54,463 nt of DNA, taken from IMG/VR virus record IMGVR_UViG_3300043568_000537, positions 1-54,463 of that record; one strand, 5' to 3'. Each line of letters opens with the position of its first letter. The stretch's first letter is position 1. The translations under genes and the position numbers were made by a program. Source of the stretch: a virus. Positions 15,339 through 22,200 of the stretch are shown here, piece after piece. The notes beneath the pieces are model-generated. The model was not told the DNA's origin. It searched no databases and was given only the letters and a program-made list of their open reading frames with translations.

Positions 15339-15537
15339 CTTTTATTTTTTGATAATTGTTTAATATGTTTAACGCATCTGTGTCCAGGTCTTCATTAAGC
15401 CATCCTTTGCTATCTATAAGCATCTTAATAATCATGTCGCTCATAATCTTATTCATCCTTACATTAGCATTTCTTGATGCATTAACTTTCCTAAATGATT
15501 CCATAATCTTGGCTAACTTATCTTCACACTCACTCAT
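15322..15537 (-). CDS. Hypothetical helical protein, 71 aa
   Basis: A small, highly helical, charged protein with several Asn and Met residues. It overlaps both neighbours (17 nt and 4 nt), indicating coupled translation with the DnaA-like protein. No motif was recognised. Confidence 0.55.
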   Translation of the reverse strand: MSECEDKLAKIMESFRKVNASRNANVRMNKIMSDMIIKMLIDSKGWLNEDLDTDALNILNNYQKIKDGFQQ

Positions 15538-15758
15538 AGTATTTGAAATTTACCATACGGATACACATCAACAACCCTTGTAGTACCTACTAAGTATTCA
15601 GTTATCCTTGTGTCTCCAAGTATGAATGACCTAATCTCTTTGCTAACCTCCGGCATATCCGACCAATTTAATACAGCTATGCAGGTAATGTTAGAGTATT
15701 CTTCATGCCTCATTAGAGCCTCACAGGCGTTCCGTATCGTAACTAGGGAGTAGTTCAT
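15534..15758 (-). CDS. Hypothetical protein, 74 aa
   Basis: A small alpha/beta protein without a recognisable motif. It overlaps the next upstream gene by 38 nt and the downstream gene by 4 nt. Translation is likely coupled. Confidence 0.5.
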   Translation of the reverse strand: MNYSLVTIRNACEALMRHEEYSNITCIAVLNWSDMPEVSKEIRSFILGDTRITEYLVGTTRVVDVYPYGKFQIL

Positions 15759-15924
15759 CTGCCATTGTATTATACATGTCCTTTAATCCCCTCTCATATC
15801 CCTTACAGAAGCACAGCTTTATAAGGCTAGGGTGTATGTCCGGAAGGTTGTAGGTTAGGTCAAAATCTTCCTTGAATCTCATGTACGAGTTCTCTATGTC
15901 TACTGACATATCTAATTTATTCAT
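15721..15924 (-). CDS. Hypothetical protein, 67 aa
   Basis: I start at ATG 15924 (MNKLDMSVD) rather than at the open-frame start 15957, which lies inside the terminator-like hairpin arm. It has a helical C-terminal part with CFCKGYERG. No family was recognised. Confidence 0.55.
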   Translation of the reverse strand: MNKLDMSVDIENSYMRFKEDFDLTYNLPDIHPSLIKLCFCKGYERGLKDMYNTMADELLPSYDTERL

Positions 15925-15954
15925 GATGTTGATTTTAAGTGTGCAAATTAAAGA

Positions 15955-15994
15955 CAAGGTGTGGACAAATCAAGTATATTTATCCACAACCTTG
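15955..15994 (-). terminator. Inverted repeat carrying an exact DnaA box; possible terminator
   Basis: CAAGGTGTGGA pairs with TCCACAACCTTG (one bulge) around a 17-nt loop, followed on the minus strand by TCTTTAATTTG. The right arm holds TTATCCACA (15980-15988), an exact DnaA box. The left arm carries the near-matching inverse TGTGGACAA. It may act as a terminator in RNA, as a DnaA-box pair in DNA, or both. Confidence 0.5.
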
Positions 15995-16006
15995 CCTATA
16001 TTGTTG

Positions 16007-16306
16007 TTAAATTGAAGGTCTATTCTTCCTATTATCGAAGTCGACACCGCCAAACCTGCCACCTCCATACATCATCTCATTCTCAACAGATATTTCATAA
16101 GAGATGTCATCCCAATCTGATGCATCCAAAGAATACCTCTTAGTTTCCAATATGATTTCACTATGAACGTATGAGTCTGTGTCCCACCTGTCAGTCATAT
16201 TCAAGAGTTCTTTAGCTGTCTCAAGGGCTGACTCTTTATTATCGGAAGGGATGTCATGCTCTTCTCTTTCCCATGCGATTACTTTGCGATAGATTGTTAC
16301 CTTCAT
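16007..16306 (-). CDS. Hypothetical protein, 99 aa
   Basis: Begins with a beta strand (MKVTIYRKVIAW) and has acidic helices and a Gly/Asn-rich tail (YGGGRFGGVDFDN). It overlaps the upstream gene by 4 nt. No motif was recognised. Confidence 0.55.
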   Translation of the reverse strand: MKVTIYRKVIAWEREEHDIPSDNKESALETAKELLNMTDRWDTDSYVHSEIILETKRYSLDASDWDDISYEISVENEMMYGGGRFGGVDFDNRKNRPSI

Positions 16307-16587
16307 AGTTCCACTTTTACAGTTTTAAGATACCCTCTCATTGCGTTGTCTACAGCATCCTGCTGTGTTGGATACAGTGTGCTATCCATCTTTAACTTAC
16401 CTCCGAATGCGTAGGCATTGGCATACATTGTCTTGGTAAGATTAAGATCTAAGCCTGACTTGTACACCTTGTTCCTTCTACCTTCCTTATCCCATGTGAA
16501 TACTTTGCCATCCACATTACCTACCTGAAGACCTAACTCCTTAACAAATGTCAAATTCTTAACTTGCTTTCCGTTTTTTGTAAACAT
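16303..16587 (-). CDS. Hypothetical protein, 94 aa
   Basis: The start is placed at ATG 16587 (MFTKNGKQV), since the frame to 16701 would overlap the upstream gene by about 95 nt. Basic residues and short strands suggest a small beta-rich fold. No family was recognised. Confidence 0.55.
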   Translation of the reverse strand: MFTKNGKQVKNLTFVKELGLQVGNVDGKVFTWDKEGRRNKVYKSGLDLNLTKTMYANAYAFGGKLKMDSTLYPTQQDAVDNAMRGYLKTVKVEL

Positions 16588-16606
16588 AACTATTGGTTTT
16601 ATTGGT

Positions 16607-16864
16607 TTATAATACTGGCAATACGCCATTTGCTCCATAGAATAATACACCTCCATCATTACCTTCGTCATCACATGATAGGATACATGATGTTCCGTCA
16701 TTTAGGGAGAAGCACACGGGTCTGCTGTGCCACCCCATCATTTCCATCTCTTTATCATTTAGGTATCGTACATCAACGATTGTCTTACCTAACAATACTT
16801 TCTTTGCCACGCCATTCCAATGTGCGTGTAGTTCTTTTTCGTTTCTAACTCTTGCTTCATTCAT
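16607..16864 (-). CDS. Hypothetical protein, 85 aa
   Basis: A helical N-terminus is followed by a beta-rich C-terminal half (VCFSLNDGTSCILSCDDEG) ending in hydrophobic VLPVL. This resembles small single-domain proteins common in phage early regions. The function is not recognised. Confidence 0.55.
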   Translation of the reverse strand: MNEARVRNEKELHAHWNGVAKKVLLGKTIVDVRYLNDKEMEMMGWHSRPVCFSLNDGTSCILSCDDEGNDGGVLFYGANGVLPVL

Positions 16865-16869
16865 AGTTT

Positions 16870-17232
16870 TTATATTTCTGCGTTAAATGAACATTGCCCT
16901 GTATTGATAATGCACTCCTCTATCTGTTTGCCTAACTTATAGTCAGCATAGTCACTAACCATATGAATGGGGAGTCCTGCTTCTTTAAGCATATCATCAT
17001 TGTATCCGCCCTCTCTTGAGAAGAACTCATCAAACTTCTCCATCCTATCACCTATTTTCTTCTTTATTTTGCGAAGTTCTTTCTGCACATCCTTCAAGTG
17101 GTCATCATCAAAATAATACTCAATGTAACTTGGCTCACATTCTGCCGACTTGCTGAATCTTGATGGTGCATCACTTGATTGTACAGCGAACCAAAACTTA
17201 CCTTCAATGTCTCCGTGGTAATAACGTCCCAT
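16870..17232 (-). CDS. Hypothetical acidic protein, 120 aa
   Basis: The N-terminal part (YYHGDIEGKFWFAVQSSDAP, residues 4-23) is beta-like. A Lys/Asp-rich helix follows at about residues 45-75 and likely forms a coiled coil. It is acidic overall. No family can be assigned with certainty. Confidence 0.6.
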   Translation of the reverse strand: MGRYYHGDIEGKFWFAVQSSDAPSRFSKSAECEPSYIEYYFDDDHLKDVQKELRKIKKKIGDRMEKFDEFFSREGGYNDDMLKEAGLPIHMVSDYADYKLGKQIEECIINTGQCSFNAEI

Positions 17233-17243
17233 AACTGTTGTTT

Positions 17244-17507
17244 TTAATTGCTTGAAAAATAAAGTTCTCCATTGTTCTTGTATACGTACTCTTGTCCATT
17301 CTCTACAATGGTAACAAGTGTACCATTCCTAAGTCCATCTGAATAGAACTTAGCATAGGGATCCGGTGAGTTGTCTAAAACATTTAGCACATTGTTTGGG
17401 TCTACCATACTACACCCGTATATTGGTGTATGGGTAAATGCAATTCTGACCATTGGAAAATTGTTTTCCAATAGTTTTCTGTAATAACCTTTTGGAGGAG
17501 TACTCAT
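17244..17507 (-). CDS. Hypothetical protein, 87 aa
   Basis: A small soluble protein with beta-hairpin-like segments near its end (GTLVTIVENGQEYVYKNNG). It is separated by 11-20 nt from its neighbours. No motif was recognised. Confidence 0.55.
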   Translation of the reverse strand: MSTPPKGYYRKLLENNFPMVRIAFTHTPIYGCSMVDPNNVLNVLDNSPDPYAKFYSDGLRNGTLVTIVENGQEYVYKNNGELYFSSN

Positions 17508-17527
17508 AATTGTTGTTTTTATTGGTT

Positions 17528-17623
17528 TTAAAATCTAAGTATTTGCAAATAGTTCTGATAGGCATCCTCATATGTGAGTGCCCAAATCTTGTATCCATCA
17601 ATGACAAATAGTTTCTTTTCCAT
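17528..17623 (-). CDS. 31-residue small protein
   Basis: Found by reading the gap. ATG 17623 to TAA 17528. The sequence pattern, a short strand (KKLFVIDGYKIWALTYEDA) then a helix, recurs in tiny phage proteins that I know only as hypothetical. It fills an otherwise empty 142-nt gap in the right strand and spacing. A 65-residue frame at 17410-17607 in another phase is a worse candidate. Confidence 0.6.
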   Translation of the reverse strand: MEKKLFVIDGYKIWALTYEDAYQNYLQILRF

Positions 17624-17649
17624 AATTTTTGTTTTATTGTTAGTGAATA

Positions 17650-17934
17650 TTAGGCTTTGCAAACTGGCACATTCTTGAGGTGGTCCTTGTGCTTTGATAC
17701 TGCTACCCGAACACCATCGTCATGAAGGCATGACCAAAAGTCACGACCCTCTCTTGTATCCGCCCATATCATAGAGCTGTTGATAAAGTCTCTCATGCTG
17801 TCATACTTCTGTAGCAACACTTGCCATGAGTTTTGTTTGTGCCTAATAGATATATTGTACAATGCCCTGTCTCTGATACCGAGGGGTAGTTGCCTTAAAT
17901 AATCTAATCCTGATGGTACAGTTTTCTTTTTCAT
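17650..17934 (-). CDS. Hypothetical basic protein, 94 aa
   Basis: The start is placed at ATG 17934 (MKKKTVPSG), because the frame up to 17976 overlaps the upstream gene's end. It is helical and basic, with a Cys-containing C-terminus. The segment DYLRQLPLGIRDRALYNI recalls small proteins found in other phages, but no function is known. Confidence 0.6.
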   Translation of the reverse strand: MKKKTVPSGLDYLRQLPLGIRDRALYNISIRHKQNSWQVLLQKYDSMRDFINSSMIWADTREGRDFWSCLHDDGVRVAVSKHKDHLKNVPVCKA

Positions 17935-17950
17935 GCTATGAGAGTTTTTA

Positions 17951-18967
17951 TTAAAATGGGAAATATGTTTTGTCATCCTTGTGGTATGTCATACAGTACT
18001 CACACATACCATCCTTGAGCTCATGCTCATAGTACTCTATTGCACAATTCCAACAGTCTCTTACCTTCTCACTGCCATATGACTTGCTGTATGTCTTGCC
18101 GTCATAAGACCAACCATCCCAATCATTATAAGTTGTGTCAGCTTTCTTTACACTATCCCAACCACCGTACCAATTACCCTTGCTAGCAGTTGGCTTGGCG
18201 TATGTCTTAGGCGTAAATTTGAACTCATATACCTTAGTGCATGATGACATGATAGAGTATACCATGTTGAGACAGTTCTCTACATCATTGAGGTTAATCA
18301 TCTCGTCATCCATGTGAGGATTGTAATACCCACAAGACATGTTAGCCACACATATACCTACACCACTCTGTGCCAGGGTATACACATCTGTCAGTCCGCC
18401 CGTAGATTCATTGTACCCATAGTTGTCAATGATAGGGGCAATGTCATTGTAGAACTCCTCACCATATAGGTCAGTGCCAAATATGTTATAGACAAAGTCA
18501 CTGTTACCCTTTCTGTCACACTGTAGTATAAACCGACAGTCATTGAAGAATGACAGGTCAGCTACACTACTACCTACACAGCCAACCTCCTCATCTCTGA
18601 AGAAGGCTGCCTTGCAATAATCTAATGACTCCAACATTGATAGGCATATGTATATACCAACCTTGTCATCACCACCTACGCCAGTAGGGCGCATGTTCTT
18701 GATGTCATATGCCATAGCTATGTTGTCATCATGTACCACCATGTAGTCCTGCGTGGGAATTATATCGTGGACAGTATCCGTATGTGATACGATACATGGA
18801 TACTTGCCATCGGTACTTACACCCTTAGTTACGTAGAGGTTGCCCTCATGTAATTCTACATCGTAGCCACGTTCAAGACACTTGTCAAGGATATATTCAA
18901 CCATTGAGTCAGTATTGTAGCTGACAGATTGAATGTTGAGAATCTCAAGGAATTGTTGATTAATCAT
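17951..18967 (-). CDS. M20-type zinc metallopeptidase with C-terminal zinc ribbon
   Basis: A 338-residue protein with the metal-binding and catalytic set of M20 peptidases (PepT/ArgE type): SHTDT (His62, Asp64), GVGGDDK (Asp100), RDEEVGCVGSS (Glu126/127), QCDRKG (Asp151) and NPHMDDE (His218). All expected ligands are kept, so it should be active as an aminopeptidase or amidohydrolase. The usual dimerisation insert is absent. Instead a tail of about 90 residues ends with CWNC and CEYC, a zinc ribbon. It overlaps the large upstream gene by 8 nt. Phage M20 enzymes are uncommon. The substrate is unknown. Confidence 0.75.
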   Translation of the reverse strand: MINQQFLEILNIQSVSYNTDSMVEYILDKCLERGYDVELHEGNLYVTKGVSTDGKYPCIVSHTDTVHDIIPTQDYMVVHDDNIAMAYDIKNMRPTGVGGDDKVGIYICLSMLESLDYCKAAFFRDEEVGCVGSSVADLSFFNDCRFILQCDRKGNSDFVYNIFGTDLYGEEFYNDIAPIIDNYGYNESTGGLTDVYTLAQSGVGICVANMSCGYYNPHMDDEMINLNDVENCLNMVYSIMSSCTKVYEFKFTPKTYAKPTASKGNWYGGWDSVKKADTTYNDWDGWSYDGKTYSKSYGSEKVRDCWNCAIEYYEHELKDGMCEYCMTYHKDDKTYFPF

Positions 18968-20321
18968 TGTATACTTCTTTTGTTTCTACATCGCTGTAGC
19001 TGTTTTTTAAATAAAATCTGCCTGTTGTTTTGTCCGACACTGTATCTTCAGTAAGCGCCCACTTGCCATCCACTAACTGAACGCAGTCATCTATCAATGC
19101 ATACTCACCATCATGCAACTCAACTGCATCGTCATATGGTATAGCATCACCATTGACATCCCACACAATGTCATCAACATGGTAATACTCTGAGTGATGC
19201 TCAACATATACTATATGGTCAGAGTCGCTTGCGAAATGCTCACCACGGCTTGGCACATATACTGCGTCCTCGTCAAGCCTCCATCCCTCATATGTCTCTA
19301 CACATCTGTCATGATATGCATAGCCATCAACCCATCTGCCACTGCTACGCCTATAGTCAAGGTGTATAGCATCATCCTCATGTATCCTGTCTCCCGATAC
19401 AATACAAGTAACATGATTGGATGTGTCTTCCCATGAACCATCGGTCTCACGAAGTGTACGATAGTCACTGTTGGGCTCAAAGTTGCACAGCCTACCAGTA
19501 TCCTCACATAGAAACCTAAGCGAATCCATGTAAGGGTAGTAGCTATAATCCCAATTGCGTAGCGTAACACTTACATTACAACCACTACTAACGTGCTTAC
19601 CATTCATCATGTCAAAGTCATGGTGATGGCAAGACTGTGAAGACTTGTACCTCATACCATTACGGATGGCAAAGTCAGTGAAGATTGGCTGTAGGTGTTC
19701 GGCTGCATAGATTGTATCCATACACAGCCCTGTCTTGTCAGTATTCCATATCAATGCCCTGCCTGCAACCTTGTGGTCTTGGTCAATACACACAGCCATG
19801 GATATCTCGTCAGGGTTTTGCTTGTAGATATCAAAGAAGTCACTGTCCGAATGGCGCATACAGCTACCGGAAAGATTACCGCCTGCATGACAACTGTATT
19901 GGTCATTGGCATAGTACAATGGAATAAGACCGCCATTGCATACCACCATTGTAAAGATAGGATCACTACCGCCATCACCATCACCATGCACACCTACATA
20001 TGATGCGACAAGGTTGCTGAACTTCTCATAGTCAGAATCCTTGATAGCAAGGTGGTCTATCAAGACTTGGGGTATAACCTTGCGTATTACCCTGGCAGGC
20101 TTGCCGTCTTGCCTACCATCCCTACTCCACTTGCCGTCATCATTGACCTTGTGCTCTTTACCTGCCGGAAGGAAGGATACCATTCCCCCTCTCATGGTTA
20201 GGTAGTTGACCTCATCAGTCGTACAATTCATCGAATACTTTGTTAAGGCTCTTGCAATGTTACAGTCCAACTGTTCATGCAAGTAAGTGAGCATTGTTTG
20301 GAAACTACTGCTGTAATTCAT
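18960..20321 (-). CDS. Large acidic His/Cys-rich protein of unknown function
   Basis: A 453-residue protein. The N-terminal 260 residues look like one domain with GGNLSGSCMRH near residue 148, HKVAGRALIW near 185 and CMDTIYAAEH near 201, a pattern I recall from uncharacterised proteins of other large phages. The C-terminal 150 residues are very rich in Asp, His and Tyr, with repeating short units such as DDAVELHDGEYAL and DDCVQLVDGKWAL, suggesting tandem small beta repeats that may bind metal. It is the largest early protein besides the primase-helicase. No enzymatic motif was recognised. Confidence 0.65.
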   Translation of the reverse strand: MNYSSSFQTMLTYLHEQLDCNIARALTKYSMNCTTDEVNYLTMRGGMVSFLPAGKEHKVNDDGKWSRDGRQDGKPARVIRKVIPQVLIDHLAIKDSDYEKFSNLVASYVGVHGDGDGGSDPIFTMVVCNGGLIPLYYANDQYSCHAGGNLSGSCMRHSDSDFFDIYKQNPDEISMAVCIDQDHKVAGRALIWNTDKTGLCMDTIYAAEHLQPIFTDFAIRNGMRYKSSQSCHHHDFDMMNGKHVSSGCNVSVTLRNWDYSYYPYMDSLRFLCEDTGRLCNFEPNSDYRTLRETDGSWEDTSNHVTCIVSGDRIHEDDAIHLDYRRSSGRWVDGYAYHDRCVETYEGWRLDEDAVYVPSRGEHFASDSDHIVYVEHHSEYYHVDDIVWDVNGDAIPYDDAVELHDGEYALIDDCVQLVDGKWALTEDTVSDKTTGRFYLKNSYSDVETKEVYND

Positions 20322-20343
20322 GGCGTTGATATTTGGTTTACAA

Positions 20344-20568
20344 TTAGAGAATCAATTTACTATTTCGTTCACGTAATGCCCTAGGATATCGGTTTTTGTG
20401 AAACCGACGATGAGCGTTTGTCGCGACCTTCGCCATCACAAAGAAGAATAGCAGGTCAACGATTGCCCATCCTAAGTATCGGATGTCAGCTACTGATAGA
20501 ATCAAGAGAATGAATAAAGCCATTCCCGATAGGATGGCCATTGTGTCAAGAAAGTCACGTTTGTTCAT
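20344..20568 (-). CDS. Two-helix membrane protein, 74 aa
   Basis: The start is placed at ATG 20568 (MNKRDFLDT). Two transmembrane helices lie at about residues 10-27 and 33-50, followed by a very basic tail (RRFHKNRYPRALRERNSK), so the tail probably faces the cytoplasm. No family was recognised. Early membrane proteins of this kind may exclude superinfecting phage or alter the host membrane. Confidence 0.6.
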   Translation of the reverse strand: MNKRDFLDTMAILSGMALFILLILSVADIRYLGWAIVDLLFFFVMAKVATNAHRRFHKNRYPRALRERNSKLIL

Positions 20569-20601
20569 GTGTGTTGAATTTAGATTGCAATTTAGCAATT
20601 A

Positions 20602-20703
20602 TTAATGAATAAAAGAAATAAAAATGTATATAACTTGCACAAAAAGGGCTGTGATAATAGCCACACCAATACATAGGGTGATTAACTTCTCTTGTCTAGT
20701 CAT
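20602..20703 (-). CDS. 33-residue membrane peptide
   Basis: Found by reading the gap. ATG 20703 overlaps the upstream stop by 8 nt and TAA is at 20602. After MTRQEKL comes one hydrophobic helix of about 22 residues (CIGVAIITALFVQVIYIFIS). The coupling and clear membrane segment favour a real gene. Confidence 0.5.
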   Translation of the reverse strand: MTRQEKLITLCIGVAIITALFVQVIYIFISFIH

Positions 20704-20890
20704 GTTGGTAAGTTTCTTGAATCCATCTGCCATCGACTAACCTTTCAATGGTATAGTCGCCATTGTACTGTCTGTTGCCTGCACTTGTGAGCCATACCCT
20801 AACATCTCCATCGTCAATCTTCAGCTCATCTCCATCCCAGGCTTGCTCGATTGTATCAAGCTGTCTTAGTTCTTGTCTTGTGTACTCCAT
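20696..20890 (-). CDS. Hypothetical acidic protein, 64 aa
   Basis: A small protein with a helical N-terminus and a C-terminal beta-hairpin-like region (DYTIERLVDGRWIQETY). Similar DGRW/WI-type endings are found in short phage proteins without known function. It is coupled to the membrane peptide downstream. Confidence 0.55.
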   Translation of the reverse strand: MEYTRQELRQLDTIEQAWDGDELKIDDGDVRVWLTSAGNRQYNGDYTIERLVDGRWIQETYQHD

Positions 20891-20897
20891 GTTGATT

Positions 20898-21314
20898 TTA
20901 ATATTTGAAAGTGATTGATGCGATTCTTTTGCCGTTTACCTTTATGAACCAATCTTCGGGATGGTAATGTTCAAAAGAGTATTCAGCCCCTAATGATTCC
21001 ATCAGTTCCATAAATTCATATCGAGTAGGACAGTCATCGTAAGCATGTATTGATAATGTCCCATCACAATTATATAGGATGTTGGCATTCTCAAAATGAT
21101 TAAAGATAGCCTCTTTTATATCATCATGCTTGTCCATGTTGACCATCTCTGATATTTTCTTGAGTGCATCTACCATCTCATTGTCGTTGTCGTATGGGAT
21201 TGAACGATACCCGCATACTTCTCCATGCCTATCCTCTACCCAAGCAGTAACAACCTTTGACCCTAAGTTTATTGATGCTATAACATCATTGCTGAATTTG
21301 AATTCAAGTTTCAT
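20898..21314 (-). CDS. Hypothetical protein, 138 aa
   Basis: An acidic alpha/beta protein that starts with a strand pair (KLEFKFSNDVIASINLGSK) and ends with VNGKRIASITF. The central helix is rich in Asp, Lys and Met. No family was recognised. Confidence 0.55.
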   Translation of the reverse strand: MKLEFKFSNDVIASINLGSKVVTAWVEDRHGEVCGYRSIPYDNDNEMVDALKKISEMVNMDKHDDIKEAIFNHFENANILYNCDGTLSIHAYDDCPTRYEFMELMESLGAEYSFEHYHPEDWFIKVNGKRIASITFKY

Positions 21315-21325
21315 CTCAATTTATT

Positions 21326-21541
21326 TTAGTTTTTAAATTCATATATATCTAAAAGTGCATAGGCGTACTCAAGTACCAAGTACAGCAGGTCAGAGTCTGA
21401 CATTTGTGCTAGCTTTAGGTACTTCTCACCATTTGACAAGTCGCCATAAATATCTAACTTCAATGCAGCGTTGTACAGCTCTTGCCTAACAGATATCTCT
21501 TCGCTTAACCTGTGCTTTACAATTACATCCCTTAATCCCAT
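21326..21541 (-). CDS. Hypothetical helical protein, 71 aa
   Basis: A compact helical protein with a leucine-rich C-terminus (DSDLLYLVLEYAYALLDIYEF). It could form a helical hairpin. It is soluble in appearance. No motif was recognised. Confidence 0.55.
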   Translation of the reverse strand: MGLRDVIVKHRLSEEISVRQELYNAALKLDIYGDLSNGEKYLKLAQMSDSDLLYLVLEYAYALLDIYEFKN

Positions 21542-21542
21542 C

Positions 21543-21725
21543 TTATTTATTATTTACAGATTCTTCAATGGCTGCTGCTATACAGCTGATAACTAAAACG
21601 GCTATTGTGAATGCCCCTCTACCACCATTACCCCAATTGGATGGGTTAGGTACGAATGATATGAAAGCAATTATCAAGTAAAGGGAGATGAGGACAATCA
21701 GTAGGATTGCTATGAACTTATGCAT
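21543..21725 (-). CDS. Two-helix membrane protein, 60 aa
   Basis: Two hydrophobic helices (residues 4-25 and 40-53) are joined by an Asn/Gly/Pro loop, with a short charged end. It overlaps the upstream gene by 8 nt. It is one of four small membrane proteins in this part of the early block. Confidence 0.55.
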   Translation of the reverse strand: MHKFIAILLIVLISLYLIIAFISFVPNPSNWGNGGRGAFTIAVLVISCIAAAIEESVNNK

Positions 21726-21930
21726 ACAACCCCCTTTCTACAGCTTGCATTGCTGTTTTAAGTTCAAATGCCTTGTAGTTTGCCCATGCTTCAGCCAACT
21801 TCTCTTTAGGATCGGTTGCTTCTGACAATTCGTACCACTTGCTGATTAGAGCCTCTGTTGTACTCTTCTTGGCTACCACCACCTTGCCACTATAGACAAG
21901 AGTTGATGTCTTTTTGATTCTACTTCTCAT
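21718..21930 (-). CDS. Hypothetical basic protein, 70 aa
   Basis: Starts with a basic strand region (MRSRIKKTSTLVYSGKVVVAKK) followed by two helices. It is the first gene of this gene run, directly downstream of the structured non-coding locus at 21986-22200, which could therefore be its leader. No family was recognised. Confidence 0.55.
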   Translation of the reverse strand: MRSRIKKTSTLVYSGKVVVAKKSTTEALISKWYELSEATDPKEKLAEAWANYKAFELKTAMQAVERGLYA

Positions 21931-21985
21931 TGTGTTGTTGTTCAGATGTACTGCTGTCCACCAGTATGTTGATGATTAAAAATAG

Positions 21986-22028
21986 GTATAGGGTGGGGAG
22001 TTGAACCCCACCTACGACCATCCTATAC
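21986..22028 (-). ncRNA. tRNA minihelix-like hairpin (acceptor plus T-arm geometry)
   Basis: Read leftward: GTATAGG, a 10-nt linker, GTGGGG, the 7-nt loop TTCAACT, CCCCAC, then directly CCTATAC. The outer 7-bp stem stacks without gap on the T-arm-like hairpin, as in the top half of a tRNA, and the loop carries the conserved TTCAA. The D and anticodon arms and a CCA end are missing. It is not a normal tRNA or tmRNA. Confidence 0.5.
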
Positions 22029-22066
22029 TTTTAAAGGTTATTCACGCGTGATTTGTCAGTTATGTA

Positions 22067-22200
22067 GCAACATCCCGTTGCCCATAGTATTTTACTCCCT
22101 GCTTAATCAACATACAACGCCCACTTATAGCGTTGAATGGCTTTCGTCCAGGAGGGGTCAATTACAGCTATTTGATAGCTACAGCGGACCCGAACCCGCT
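22067..22200. ncRNA. Multi-hairpin structured RNA candidate
   Basis: Four perfect small hairpins occur in 134 nt: GCAAC/GTTGC (22067-22081), CAACGC/GCGTTG (22115-22135), AGCTAT/ATAGCT (22166-22180) and AGCGG/CCGCT (22183-22200). GGGTC (22155-22159) could instead pair with GACCC (22187-22191), excluding the last hairpin. With the minihelix at 21986 this makes a structured locus of about 215 nt. No coding frame is convincing here. It may be a leader of the leftward genes or a separate RNA. Confidence 0.5.

Noticed and set aside
17410-17607. 65-residue leftward frame
   Set aside because: It overlaps gene 17244 by 98 nt and conflicts with the 31-residue gene at 17528, which has better spacing and a phage-like pattern.
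21981-22090. Complete tRNA or tmRNA on the minus strand
   Set aside because: The T-arm with TTCAACTCCCC suggested this, but I could not build D and anticodon arms, a CCA end or the tmRNA 5' signature. Only the minihelix is supported.
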